Assembly (NCBI GenBank): GCA_023663805.1
Contig: JAMPGR010000001.1
Span: 1 to 64,000, forward strand
DNA from: Clostridium sp.
Lineage (GTDB): Bacteria > Bacteroidota > Bacteroidia > Bacteroidales > Muribaculaceae
DNA: 64,000 bases
Direction of reading: 5' to 3'
The notes under the pieces were generated by a model that saw only the letters and a list, made by a program, of their open reading frames with translations, was not told where the DNA came from and did not search any database. Below are positions 17,225 to 27,120 of the stretch, piece after piece. Position 1 is the stretch's first letter. Each line of letters starts with the position of its first letter. Made by a program: the position numbers and the translations under genes.

Positions 17225-18958
17225 ATGAAAACATTCCTGTTAACGATCGCCGCCATGGCTTCGGCCTCGGCCCTCTACGCCGCCGACGTCATTATGGTCG
17301 AACCGACCGACGGCGATGCGACCCAGACAATCCAGAAAGCCATCGACCGGGCCGCCACCTTCAAAGGGAAACCGGTCACGATCAAACTGGCCCCCGGCAA
17401 CTACCATATCAGCCGCGAACAGTCGACCAAGAAACCATACCACATCTCGAATACTTCGTCGATCGAGGAGAATCCTGACCAGACAAAGCATATCGGCCTG
17501 CTGTTCAAAGACCTGAAGAACGTCACCTTCGACGGCGACGGCGCCTGGCTGATCACCCATGGTGAGATGACAACTTTTGTCTCTGACGGCTGCGAGAACC
17601 TGACGCTGAAAAACTTTACCCTGACGTCGGCCGACCCGTCGGTTCCGGAGGTTCGAGTCGTCAACACGACAGCCACGACCGTCACCTATGAGGTCACCCC
17701 GCCGTCGCAGTTCGACATAACCGACGGCCGCTTCAACTTCCGCGGCGAGGGATGGGTATTCGCCGACGGCGGCCGTCTGACGAACCTTCCGGAGTATGCC
17801 CAGATATTCTGGCCCGAGTTGAACGTCACCAACCGCGTCGAATCACCCTTCTCAGGCTATACGAGCGCACGTCGTCTCGGCGACAACACCTTCGAAATGA
17901 CCTATCGAAAGGCCCCGAACGTCCATGTCGGAGAGTATTTCCAGATTCGCCACGGCATCCGAAACGAAGCCTGCGGATTCATCAGCATGAGCCGCAACTT
18001 CCACCTCGAGAACATCGAGTTCAACTTCCTCGGCAACTTCGGTCTTGTCGGACAGTATACAGAAAACCTGACCTACGACAACATACGTTGCCGACCGGGA
18101 CTCGGCTCGGGACGTACGGACGCCGGATTCGCCGACTTTGTCCAGATGTCGGGCTGCCGGGGTCTTGTCAAGATCGTCAATTCCTACTTCGAGGGAGCAC
18201 ACGACGACCCGATCAATATCCACGGGACACACCTTCAGGGTGTCGTATCAGAAGCAGCCAACCGCCTGACCGTCCGGTTCATGCACGGCCAGACATTCGG
18301 ATTCCAACCCTTCTTCAAAGGGGACAAGATCGAGATTATCGACCGCCGGACGATGAACTGCCTGATGCCGGCGACAGTCCGAGACGTTCGCCAGATCGAT
18401 GACTATCAGTTCGAACTGACCCTCGACCGCAACCTCCCGACGCTCCCCGAGGGGACATCGGTCAGCGACATCGCCGTCGAGAATGTCACCTGGACACCCG
18501 ATGTCGAAATCCGTAACAATTACTTCGCCCGCATCCCGACCCGCGGCATCCTGATTACGACGCGCGGCAAGTCTGTTATCGAGGACAACATCTTCTTCCG
18601 GATGCCGATGCCGTCGATCCTCGTCTCTGACGACGCCCGGAACTGGTATGAATCCGGTCCTGTTCGTGACCTGACGATCCGCCGCAACACGTTTATCGAG
18701 TGCGGCTCGCCGGTCATCGCCATCTGGCCCGAAAATGCCCGCTTCGACAAGCCGGTCCACAGCGGTATCCGCATTGTCGACAACCGCTTCATCATCCGCT
18801 CGGGCAAGGCGGTCAGCGTCCGCGGCTCCGACAACATAACCGTTGAGGGAAACGTCTTTGACCTCCCCGCCGGATCGAAAGAGAACGTCGACGACCTGAT
18901 TGAAAGTTCGACGACGACGAACCTGAAAGTCGAAAACAACCGGATTGTCACCCGCTGA
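17225..18958 (+). CDS. GH110 alpha-1,3-galactosidase (blood-group-B-type)
   Basis: A predicted right-handed beta-helix glycosidase of 577 residues. Family GH110 enzymes of gut Bacteroides remove alpha-1,3-linked galactose from blood group B and related host glycans. A signal peptide (about 1-20, ending ALYAAD) is followed by the helix; the most recognisable block is FVQMSGCRGLV, then FEGAHDDPINIHGTH, with the acidic residues expected near the active site. I start at 17225 (MKTFLLTIAAM) because it gives a clean signal peptide and follows the promoter; an upstream extension of the frame would cross the inverted repeat. The gene stands alone on the plus strand and converges with the mannosidase gene. 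Whether it prefers the branched B antigen or linear alpha-Gal cannot be told here. Confidence 0.88.
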   Translation: MKTFLLTIAAMASASALYAADVIMVEPTDGDATQTIQKAIDRAATFKGKPVTIKLAPGNYHISREQSTKKPYHISNTSSIEENPDQTKHIGLLFKDLKNVTFDGDGAWLITHGEMTTFVSDGCENLTLKNFTLTSADPSVPEVRVVNTTATTVTYEVTPPSQFDITDGRFNFRGEGWVFADGGRLTNLPEYAQIFWPELNVTNRVESPFSGYTSARRLGDNTFEMTYRKAPNVHVGEYFQIRHGIRNEACGFISMSRNFHLENIEFNFLGNFGLVGQYTENLTYDNIRCRPGLGSGRTDAGFADFVQMSGCRGLVKIVNSYFEGAHDDPINIHGTHLQGVVSEAANRLTVRFMHGQTFGFQPFFKGDKIEIIDRRTMNCLMPATVRDVRQIDDYQFELTLDRNLPTLPEGTSVSDIAVENVTWTPDVEIRNNYFARIPTRGILITTRGKSVIEDNIFFRMPMPSILVSDDARNWYESGPVRDLTIRRNTFIECGSPVIAIWPENARFDKPVHSGIRIVDNRFIIRSGKAVSVRGSDNITVEGNVFDLPAGSKENVDDLIESSTTTNLKVENNRIVTR

Positions 18959-18977
18959 CAAATCCGATTACCCAAAA

Positions 18978-19019
18978 CAGCGGCCGGAACCGCTCTTCGG
19001 AGAAGGGGTTCGGCCGCTG
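18978..19019. terminator. Hairpin between convergent genes
   Basis: CAGCGGCCG and GAACC pair with GGTTC and GGCCGCTG, with one bulged G and a loop centred on CTTCGG. It lies between the GH110 and beta-mannosidase stop codons. U-tracts are poor, so it may stop transcription weakly in both directions. Confidence 0.6.
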
Positions 19020-19045
19020 CCATTAATCAGTATAACCTGGTAAAA

Positions 19046-21688
19046 TCAGTCTCCACCAAGAGGCTTGAATACAGCACCACGCTTCATTCCACTGACGCAT
19101 TCGGAGACAGACTCAGCACGTGAGTGAATATCACCCATAGAAATCAACTTCAACTGACTCCGAAAATCTGTTTCGGACAGAGGGGTCGTGACATGGACTT
19201 TATGTGTATCCCCTGGCATCACATTAAAGTAATTATCCGAAAAGAAATTATCTATGCCGTCGAGCGAGAGGAACACCCCTCGGGCAAAAACATCGGAACC
19301 AATCTCCAGGTCATAACCGTCGCCGGCAGATGAGATTTCGATTCGATAGTTCGGTGACTTATAGTTCATCCTTTTTTGCTTCGTTGGAAATCCGACATTT
19401 TCATAACGTCGACCGTCGGATGTCGTGTAGAGTGTGTGGAAAATTACGTCACGACGATCATAACCATCGAGCAAATCGCCTACCGCCGCAGCGAATACGC
19501 AGACAGAAGTCAGCGGGAGCGCCATGTAGTCGAATGAACGCGAACAGAGGGTTCGTCCGTCTAGCGTCATGGCAGTTAAAGTAAATCGGCCTTTCGTCGA
19601 AAGTCGGCGATCAGTCACGACATAGACAGACAGAGAGTCATTCATAACGACCGGCGACACGAGTATATCATCACAGGCTGCACGCGAGAAATACTGTTGC
19701 GCCTTCCACCTGCCATAATAGTCGCGTCCGGCCCATGAAGCGACAGGCCAGCAGTCGTTATGTTGCCACACGAGAGTACCCATGCAGTGAGGCATATCGC
19801 GACGATGCGCTTCCACGGCTGTCTTTATAGCATCGCCTTGAAGTATTGAGCCGACATAAAGAAATGACGGGAAATCCTCAGGTGTGCGGAATTCTTCATC
19901 CATATACTCCTTTATAAGGTTATTGGCATAAGATCCGGCACGCTGATGAGCCATCATAACTTCGGAATTTATAGCCCAGTCGCGCTCTTGTGGAGCATAA
20001 ATTTTAACCGATTCAAATTCGGGGAAAGATTGGAATCCGTATTCCGAAAAGAAACGTGCTTTTTCGACATTATAATGTCCGATAGAGTCTCGGCCATGCC
20101 AGACACCCCAGTAGTGGGCATCGCCATAAATACCATCAGAGGGGGTATCTTCAAAGGCATATGGCGATGACGGACGATAAGATATTCCGCCACCATATTC
20201 ACCGACGACCTCCGGCAGTGTACGGAAATACATATCTTTAAACTGCTTCGTGGTCAGTTCCTCGACCCCTCGCTCCTTATAGTAGTTATATCGTCCGCCC
20301 CAACCGTAGTAGACATCCTGACACTCATTGTTACCACACCAGAGTGCGATAGAACAATGGTTGCGCAGACGCTCGACATTGTCGATTGCCTCCTGACGAA
20401 TATTAGCAAGGAATGCAGAATCTGCAGGATAGGTCGAGCATGCAAACATGAAATCCTGCCAGACAAGTATGCCGTTGCGGTCGCAAAGCTGATAGAAATA
20501 ATCATCTTCATATACGCCACCGCCCCAAACGCGTATCATGTTCATATTGACTGCCTTGGCATCGAGCACATGTTTATCATACTTCTCGTGGGTCACTCTC
20601 GGGAGAAAGTTATCGAGAGGGATCATATCAACACCTTTCATGAACACCGGTTTGCCGTTTAACTCTACGGCAAGAGACCGTCCCCACTGGTCATCTTCCT
20701 GAATAAGATGCAGAGAACGGATACCGATTTCGTCATTTTGAGCGACTTCGTCATTGTCGGCCTTGACCGATGTCCGGAAATCATACAGATATGGTTCGCC
20801 GAGACCGTTTGACCACCACAGACGCGGCTTCTTCATTGTATAGTCGAGTTCAACGGTATTTATTCCCCTGGTCAGGTTTGCTTTCTTGGATGCAACGATT
20901 TTACCATTAGCGGAAACAAACACACTGGCATTTTTAACATCCGTGTCTGACTGGACACGCACAATCGTTGACAGATTTGCCCGAGCCTCATTTACATCCT
21001 TCTGGATATACTGGACATTGTCGATTTTCAGTCCGTTCCAAGTCTCAAGATCGATATCGCGCCAGATGCCTGATGTGACAAGCCGCGGGCCCCAGTCCCA
21101 GCCATAATGGTAGCCAGCCTTTCGGGCAAAGATGCTGAGTGTCTTGTTGAAAATACCGCCGTTCTGGCTTTGGTCCGGTCCGGTATTGAAGGTATAGTCA
21201 AATTGATCGTATTTGGGCAAATCGACCTTGATGGGGGAATGGAAATATACCTCGAGCAAATTGTCTCCCTCCTTCAGAATATCCTTGACATTACACTTCC
21301 ATGTACGGTGCATATTGTCGGCACGAAGTATACACTCGTGGTTAAGATACACATCTGCATAGGTATCCAGGCCATTGAACACAATCTGCTGGTTCTCGGA
21401 ACTAACCTCCCGGGGGGTTGCATTGAAAGTTGTCTCATACATCCAGTCCTCTTTGTCAACCCACTGCACGGCACGTTCGTTCAGCCGAAAGAAAGGGTCT
21501 TCGATAATCTCATTATCCATCAGGTCAGTATGTACAGTCCCGGGGACAGTCGCCGGATACCAGATTTCGGAACGACCCTGACGAAACCGCCAGCCGTCGT
21601 GTAATTTACGGCTGCTGACCTCCGCATTCACAGAAAAGATACTGACAGCCGAAACTGTCAGTATCAACATGCTTTTCAAGATCTTCAT
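19046..21688 (-). CDS. GH2 beta-mannosidase
   Basis: A secreted exo-glycosidase of 880 residues, family GH2, that would remove terminal beta-mannose, for example from the N-glycan core or mannans. A signal peptide (about 1-22) is followed by the sugar-binding domain (WRFRQGRSEIWYPATVPG), an immunoglobulin-like domain and the catalytic barrel. The acid/base lies in WCGNNE (about residue 455), which distinguishes beta-mannosidases from beta-galactosidases, and the nucleophile in SEYGFQSFP (about 548). I start at 21688, 7 bp after the upstream GH95 stop; 19 extra upstream codons would overlap that gene and hide the signal peptide. The DNA is visibly richer in A and T than its neighbours, which may mean a separate origin. 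Confidence 0.92.
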   Translation of the reverse strand: MKILKSMLILTVSAVSIFSVNAEVSSRKLHDGWRFRQGRSEIWYPATVPGTVHTDLMDNEIIEDPFFRLNERAVQWVDKEDWMYETTFNATPREVSSENQQIVFNGLDTYADVYLNHECILRADNMHRTWKCNVKDILKEGDNLLEVYFHSPIKVDLPKYDQFDYTFNTGPDQSQNGGIFNKTLSIFARKAGYHYGWDWGPRLVTSGIWRDIDLETWNGLKIDNVQYIQKDVNEARANLSTIVRVQSDTDVKNASVFVSANGKIVASKKANLTRGINTVELDYTMKKPRLWWSNGLGEPYLYDFRTSVKADNDEVAQNDEIGIRSLHLIQEDDQWGRSLAVELNGKPVFMKGVDMIPLDNFLPRVTHEKYDKHVLDAKAVNMNMIRVWGGGVYEDDYFYQLCDRNGILVWQDFMFACSTYPADSAFLANIRQEAIDNVERLRNHCSIALWCGNNECQDVYYGWGGRYNYYKERGVEELTTKQFKDMYFRTLPEVVGEYGGGISYRPSSPYAFEDTPSDGIYGDAHYWGVWHGRDSIGHYNVEKARFFSEYGFQSFPEFESVKIYAPQERDWAINSEVMMAHQRAGSYANNLIKEYMDEEFRTPEDFPSFLYVGSILQGDAIKTAVEAHRRDMPHCMGTLVWQHNDCWPVASWAGRDYYGRWKAQQYFSRAACDDILVSPVVMNDSLSVYVVTDRRLSTKGRFTLTAMTLDGRTLCSRSFDYMALPLTSVCVFAAAVGDLLDGYDRRDVIFHTLYTTSDGRRYENVGFPTKQKRMNYKSPNYRIEISSAGDGYDLEIGSDVFARGVFLSLDGIDNFFSDNYFNVMPGDTHKVHVTTPLSETDFRSQLKLISMGDIHSRAESVSECVSGMKRGAVFKPLGGD

Positions 21689-21695
21689 AATCCGG

Positions 21696-24095
21696 TCAGA
21701 TTTCGAAATCCAACGACTGTCCGGGCTGGAGTTTGAATTCGACAAGACCTTCGGCCGAACGCTTCAGACTCTGTTGTTTCCCGTCGAGGGTGACCTTCAT
21801 ATCTTCGGGCACGAGCACCTTGAACGAAGTCGGACGGGACGCACGCATCGAAGCGCGAACCGGCTTCATTGCCGCCCACTCAAGATCAGCCTCGAGAGCG
21901 CCCTCTGCACATACGCCCCGAATTGACCCCGATTCCCATGCCTGAGGCAGAGCGGGAAGAAACTCAACAAAACCATCGTGGCTCTGAAGAAGCATATCGC
22001 AGATACCTGAAACACCTGCTTCGTTTGCGTCGAAACTGAATATATCGGCCGGCGCCCCCGCAATTCCTTTCGGAGAGACCGTCATCAGATTCTCGCGCGT
22101 AAAGTTCCGGTACAGGTCCTGAAGCCAGTTATGAGCCTGGTCGCCATCTTTCAGGAACGAATAGAAACAGAGCATATTGGCCGCGCTCCATTCCGTATCC
22201 TCCCACCCGGGAGCCGACGTCTGGTTCTCGATTGTCAGGCGGGCGGCCTCCATCAGTTCGGGGGACTTCGTCCATGTAATCTGGGCCAGAGGATAAAGTG
22301 CCATCAGATGGGATGTATGGCGGTGGGCCGGATCCTGACGGGGATAACCATGGAGCCACTCCTGGACCTCTCCGCGCTGATCGACGACAAGCGGGGGAAG
22401 TTTCGCAATATCTTTCTCGAGTCGCTGACGGAATTTCTTGTCAACACCGAGTATCTTCGAACTCTCGATACACGCCGTATATATATCGGCGACAATTGCA
22501 CGATCGAGAGTCGGCATCATCGAGGCCGACAGCCCGTGACCTTCCGGAGTACGGAATCCATTCTCAGGCGATATGCTCGGTCCGGTCACGAGATATCCTG
22601 TCTCAGGATCCTCGACCATATAGTCGACAAAGAATTCTGCGCAACTCTTTAGGAGAGGATATCCGGTTTCCGCCAGAAAATCGCGATCGAGAGTATAGCG
22701 GTAGTGGCTCCAGAGTTCGGTTGCCATCCAGGCTCCGGCCGTCACATTCAGCCCCCAGCCGACATCACCTCCGGGCGCAGTGTAACCCCACGGGTTCGTA
22801 ACCGTATGAGCACACCATCCGCGGCACCCGTAGACCTTCTGTGCGGTTTCGGAACCATATTTTTCGAGAAGACGCAGATAGGTCCACAACCCTTCGTTAC
22901 ATTCGGCGAGATTCGCTTTGTTCGGAGACCAATAGTTCTGGTTGATATTTATATCGAGATGATAGTCACACGTCCATCCCATATGGCATGCGAGGTCGTC
23001 GTTCCAGATCCCCTGCAGGTTTGAACACAGAGGCGAATTCGGACGCGACGACGCGATCTGCATATATCTTCCGTAGGAGAAAAACAGCGCATCGAAACCG
23101 GGATCGACAGCGCCCCCCTTGATGAGGTGGAGACGGACATCGGTCGGGAGGTTGTCCCGGCCAGGATCCCCGAGATTCAACGACATCCGGTTGAACAACG
23201 GCGTGACATCGGCTTTATGGTTTTCGAGCAGAGACGCATATCCCTTCGATATGGCCGCGCTGACACCCCGGTCAGCCGTCGCGCGATAATCATTGTCGAA
23301 CATATTTGTCCGGATATCGACGATAACTGTCGCAGCATCGGCTCCGCTGAGTTTGACGAAATCTTCACCCCGACTGACGGTTCCCCTCTCGGGAACGACA
23401 GTCATATTCGTATAGAACGACACACCGCCCGGGCCGAACATCGGATAGTCGACCGTTCCGTTGAAGGAGAGGGTCGAACCGGCGGTTTTGTGTTCGGCCT
23501 GTCGAAGGAGGTCTGTTGCGAGAGTCATTGTGACAGATCCCGGCTTGTCGGCTTCGACGCGGACAACGAGAACACTGTCGGGGTAATCACAGAAAACGGT
23601 CCGACGATAGCAGACATCGCCAGTCCGGAAGGTCGTCGTCGCAACCGCGTTCTCCATATCGAGTTCGCGCCGGTAGTCATCGACTGATGACGAAGGATAA
23701 TCGAACAGAAGGGTCATTTCCCCCATCGGGAGGTGTGTGCCGAACGACTGGGAGAACCCTCTGAGATACTGATTTGCCAGTTCGTTTCCGGCGACCATAT
23801 CGCCGTCGAAGAACGCCTGGCGTATTTCCGCCAGATGTTCCGGCCCACAGTGGTCGTTCTGCTGTTCGTCACGCTGTCCGGCCCAAAGGGTCATCTCGTT
23901 CAGGGCAATCCGCTCGGTTTTGATTCCACCGAAAACCATTGCACCGAGGCGTCCGTTCCCGACCGGAATTGCTTCCATCCATTCCCGGGCAGGATGCTGA
24001 TACCATAATACGGGCTGGTGATCTTCCTGTGCGAAGCCCTGGAGCGACAAAAGGAGGACAGCGCCGGTCACACAGTTTTTCATGAAATTTTTCAT
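21696..24095 (-). CDS. GH95 alpha-L-fucosidase (or alpha-L-galactosidase)
   Basis: A full-length secreted GH95 enzyme of 799 residues. The family inverts the linkage of alpha-1,2-linked fucose on host glycans, and some members prefer alpha-L-galactose. After the signal peptide (about 1-22) the conserved start WYQHPAREWMEAIPVGNGRLGAM is seen, split over the usual N-terminal beta-domain. The (alpha/alpha)6 domain has DININQNYWSPNKANLAE with the two catalytic asparagines, GPSISPENGF with the expected glutamate, and HRHTSHLMALYP. Two in-frame ATG codons (24095, 24083) are possible starts. It is the first gene of a two-gene operon with the beta-mannosidase. Confidence 0.92.
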   Translation of the reverse strand: MKNFMKNCVTGAVLLLSLQGFAQEDHQPVLWYQHPAREWMEAIPVGNGRLGAMVFGGIKTERIALNEMTLWAGQRDEQQNDHCGPEHLAEIRQAFFDGDMVAGNELANQYLRGFSQSFGTHLPMGEMTLLFDYPSSSVDDYRRELDMENAVATTTFRTGDVCYRRTVFCDYPDSVLVVRVEADKPGSVTMTLATDLLRQAEHKTAGSTLSFNGTVDYPMFGPGGVSFYTNMTVVPERGTVSRGEDFVKLSGADAATVIVDIRTNMFDNDYRATADRGVSAAISKGYASLLENHKADVTPLFNRMSLNLGDPGRDNLPTDVRLHLIKGGAVDPGFDALFFSYGRYMQIASSRPNSPLCSNLQGIWNDDLACHMGWTCDYHLDININQNYWSPNKANLAECNEGLWTYLRLLEKYGSETAQKVYGCRGWCAHTVTNPWGYTAPGGDVGWGLNVTAGAWMATELWSHYRYTLDRDFLAETGYPLLKSCAEFFVDYMVEDPETGYLVTGPSISPENGFRTPEGHGLSASMMPTLDRAIVADIYTACIESSKILGVDKKFRQRLEKDIAKLPPLVVDQRGEVQEWLHGYPRQDPAHRHTSHLMALYPLAQITWTKSPELMEAARLTIENQTSAPGWEDTEWSAANMLCFYSFLKDGDQAHNWLQDLYRNFTRENLMTVSPKGIAGAPADIFSFDANEAGVSGICDMLLQSHDGFVEFLPALPQAWESGSIRGVCAEGALEADLEWAAMKPVRASMRASRPTSFKVLVPEDMKVTLDGKQQSLKRSAEGLVEFKLQPGQSLDFEI

Positions 24096-24132
24096 TTCTC
24101 CGATATTATAAATTTTAGTATTGAATTTTCAA

Positions 24133-24140
24133 CAAAATTA
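24133..24140 (-). promoter_or_regulatory. -7 box of the GH95/GH2 operon
   Basis: TAATTTTG on the minus strand, 38 bp upstream of the first ATG. No clear -33 TTTG is present; instead a short palindrome (AAACGAA-TAT-TTCGTTT, 24145-24161) occupies the region just upstream, which could suit an activator. Confidence 0.45.
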
Positions 24141-24315
24141 CGAAAAACGAATATTTCGTTTCAGCGAACCATCAGCCATTAAATCGCATTTTTTGCCAAA
24201 AACGAACTTAAGAACGATTCACCCGCAAAAATCCCAAAATTATGAATCAATTGTCTCCCAAACGGTTTTCACCCCTGCAGACGAACGACAATAGAATGAT
24301 TACGTCAATTTTTTG

Positions 24316-24323
24316 TAATTTTG
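24316..24323 (+). promoter_or_regulatory. -7 box upstream of the FAS1/SusCD operon
   Basis: TAATTTTG fits the consensus; the -33 element is not evident, which is common for activator-dependent PUL promoters. It would leave a leader of about 150 nt before the start at 24482. The 386 bp from 24096 to 24481 contain the two divergent promoters and nothing else that I can recognise. Confidence 0.4.
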
Positions 24324-24481
24324 CACCACCAAATCCGGTTTGTGAGACAAAAGTGGAATTCGTGGCAAATTTAGGGGCAAATGTGATTTTCCGGACAGAC
24401 GGGAAGCAGTACTTTTGACACGCAAAATGATAAAATCAGACCTTAATCTGCTCGAAACAAACAAAACATACTTTCATCAAA

Positions 24482-27085
24482 ATGCTTACCAAAAATCGAT
24501 ATCAAGTCGGCCGATGGCTGATGGCTTTAGGAGTTGGGTGTACGGCCGTTCTGGCCGGATGCTCCGACGACTACGACCTGGCAAAGACCGAACCAAGCAG
24601 CGACATTCTCGGCTCAAGCATCTACGACTTCCTGAAGAATGACGGAGGATTCACGACATTCCTTCGTCTGGTCGACGATCTTGACTACGCGGAAACGCTC
24701 CAGCGAACCGGAAGCAAGACAATCTTTCCGGCACGCGACGAAGCGTTCGAACGATTCTTCCGCGACAACCCTTTCGGGGTCGGGAGTTATGAGGAACTTT
24801 CGATTTCCCAGAAAAAAATTCTGCTCAATCAGGCGACAATCAATATGGCATACCTGAGCGAGATGCTTCCCAACATCGGCGGATCGACAGGACCGACCAA
24901 AGATGTCGCGATTCGCCGTAGCACCCAGAGCGTCTACTACGACACGATTGCCGTTGTCAGCGACCCGCTACTTTTCGCCAACGAGAACGGACAGTGGGCC
25001 CGCTTTGCATCGAAAGGCTCGATCGTAATGGTCGAAGAGGCTCCGATGATTGTCCAGTTTACTCCGGAGGTTATGCAGGCGCGCAACATTTCGGCCAGCG
25101 ACTTCTCCCTTCTCCACAACGGCGCGACATCCGCCGGCGACGACATCTACATCAACGGCATCCGCGTCGTCGAGCGCGACAAAATCTGCAAAAACGGATA
25201 TATCCATATCCTCGAAGATGTTCTGACACCGCTCCGCACAATGGCAGACGCGATTGCCTCCGATCCCGGATCGTCGACCTTCTCCAGACTGATGGACCGG
25301 TTCTGTGCCCCATATTACGACCAGGCGGCAACCGAGGAAATCAAACGAAACTTCACGGGCTCTGATCCGAAATATCCCGCCCTCCAGGTCGATTCCGTTT
25401 TCCGGAAAGGTTACTTCAATCTGCTGACCCACACGACCACCCCCGACGGCGAACGACTCGGAGAAAATGTTCTTCGTTTCGACCCTGCCCAGGTAAGTTA
25501 TTCGAACTCCGACATCCAGACCGACATGGGGGTTATGTTCGTCCCGACCGACAAGGCGATGCGCGAATACTACGACAGTCCCGAGGGAAAATTCCTTAAG
25601 ACAAACTACCCGACCTGGGACGACGTTCCCGTCAGCCTGCTGGCCAAATTTATCCAGAACCACCAGAAGAACTCGTTTCTGACATCTCTGCCCCACGACT
25701 GGGACTCGATGAACGACGAGAAATCTTTCCCGATGAACATCAAACCGGCCGATGTCGACCACACGGAAATATGTTCAAACGGCATCGTTTATTTTCTTAA
25801 CAAAGTTGTTGCGCCGGTTGACTTCCGCGCGACCTACGCCCCGACCCTGGTGACGGACAACACACAGATAATGAAGTGGGCCCTGCTCGACGGCGAAGAC
25901 CTGAGCGACGCAAACGGAATGAGATTCTTTATGTATCTCTACTCGATGGAGAACATGTATAACCTTGTTGTCCCGACCGACGAGGCCATGACCGACTACC
26001 GCGACCCGGTCAGTTGGGGCAACTCGGCGAATCTGTCGGGACGCGAAATCTGGGAATTCTTCTATAATCCCGAACGACTGATGGTCAACGCCCACGTCTA
26101 TGGCGTCGACGAAAACGGTGACAAAGATGTCAACGCTCTCAAACGAACAATCACCGACGTCGACATTATCCGTTCACGCTTCAAGGATATTCTCGACATC
26201 CACACCGTTGTCGGAACAATGGAAGATGGCGTTATGGGAGGATACCTGAACGAGGGAAATCCCGGGAATATTGTTCTGACCAAGGGAGGTGCTGCACTGA
26301 ATCTCAACGGTTTGGGGAATTCGCTGAAAATTGCCGGCATGGGTGATCTCGAAAACGGCAGACAGTGGGCCTCGGTCACGAAAGACAACCGCGTGTTCCA
26401 GATTTTCGATAACGACAACGGCCGGACATATTTCGTCGACCACCTTCTCCACGATTCGCAGAAGACCGTCTACGACATCCTCGGGGAAAACCCCGAATTC
26501 AGGGCATTCCGCGAATTATGTACAGTTCCCCCCGAAATCCTGAACACGATTCTCGACGAAGACAACATCACTCCGGTTTTCGAAATCAAGACCGGTACGA
26601 CACTTTCGTCCGGAACAGTCGTCTCGTTCTTCAACAACTACCGCTACACCGTCTTCGTTCCGACCGAACAGGCTATCAACGACGCGATTGCCGCCGATCC
26701 CGAACTGTTCACATGGGACCAGATTATCGCCACACCGTCTGACTCGGAACGCAAGGAACGGACTCGTGCACTGCTGAAGTTCATACGCTATCACTTCGTC
26801 GACAACTCGATGTATATCAACGGACTGACATCTCCGTCACAGGAATATTACACCTCGGCTCGTACAGCATTCGACACCTTCCACAGCGTCCATATAAGCC
26901 GGACTCCGACCTCTCTCATCGTAACCGACGAGAACGGCAACAGTTCGACCATCACAGCCGGAAACGAATCGAATCTGGCTGCACGCGAGGTTCTCTACCA
27001 CAACAAGGGTGTTGAAAAATATATCGACGCTTCGTCACGCGCCGTCATCCACAAAATCGACCGCGCCCTGACATTCAAGAAATAA
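24482..27085 (+). CDS. Surface lipoprotein with four fasciclin (FAS1)-like domains
   Basis: An 867-residue predicted lipoprotein and first gene of the PUL core. The signal peptide ends in LAGC (Cys27), followed by SDDYD, a acidic start compatible with surface export in Bacteroidetes. Four FAS1-like units can be traced by their H1/H2-type blocks: SIYDFLKNDGGFTTFLRLV with TIFPARDEAFERFF; TFSRLMDRF with MFVPTDKAMREYY; an MRFFMYLYS region with LVVPTDEAMTDY; and TVYDILGENPEFRAFREL with VFVPTEQAINDAI. FAS1 domains are adhesion modules in other systems. Beside SusC/SusD genes a role in binding glycoprotein or stabilising the uptake complex is likely, but that is an inference. It lies 35 bp upstream of the SusC gene. 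Confidence 0.85.
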   Translation: MLTKNRYQVGRWLMALGVGCTAVLAGCSDDYDLAKTEPSSDILGSSIYDFLKNDGGFTTFLRLVDDLDYAETLQRTGSKTIFPARDEAFERFFRDNPFGVGSYEELSISQKKILLNQATINMAYLSEMLPNIGGSTGPTKDVAIRRSTQSVYYDTIAVVSDPLLFANENGQWARFASKGSIVMVEEAPMIVQFTPEVMQARNISASDFSLLHNGATSAGDDIYINGIRVVERDKICKNGYIHILEDVLTPLRTMADAIASDPGSSTFSRLMDRFCAPYYDQAATEEIKRNFTGSDPKYPALQVDSVFRKGYFNLLTHTTTPDGERLGENVLRFDPAQVSYSNSDIQTDMGVMFVPTDKAMREYYDSPEGKFLKTNYPTWDDVPVSLLAKFIQNHQKNSFLTSLPHDWDSMNDEKSFPMNIKPADVDHTEICSNGIVYFLNKVVAPVDFRATYAPTLVTDNTQIMKWALLDGEDLSDANGMRFFMYLYSMENMYNLVVPTDEAMTDYRDPVSWGNSANLSGREIWEFFYNPERLMVNAHVYGVDENGDKDVNALKRTITDVDIIRSRFKDILDIHTVVGTMEDGVMGGYLNEGNPGNIVLTKGGAALNLNGLGNSLKIAGMGDLENGRQWASVTKDNRVFQIFDNDNGRTYFVDHLLHDSQKTVYDILGENPEFRAFRELCTVPPEILNTILDEDNITPVFEIKTGTTLSSGTVVSFFNNYRYTVFVPTEQAINDAIAADPELFTWDQIIATPSDSERKERTRALLKFIRYHFVDNSMYINGLTSPSQEYYTSARTAFDTFHSVHISRTPTSLIVTDENGNSSTITAGNESNLAAREVLYHNKGVEKYIDASSRAVIHKIDRALTFKK

Positions 27086-27120
27086 AGCCATCATCCACCT
27101 TAATAGAAGCACAACACATA

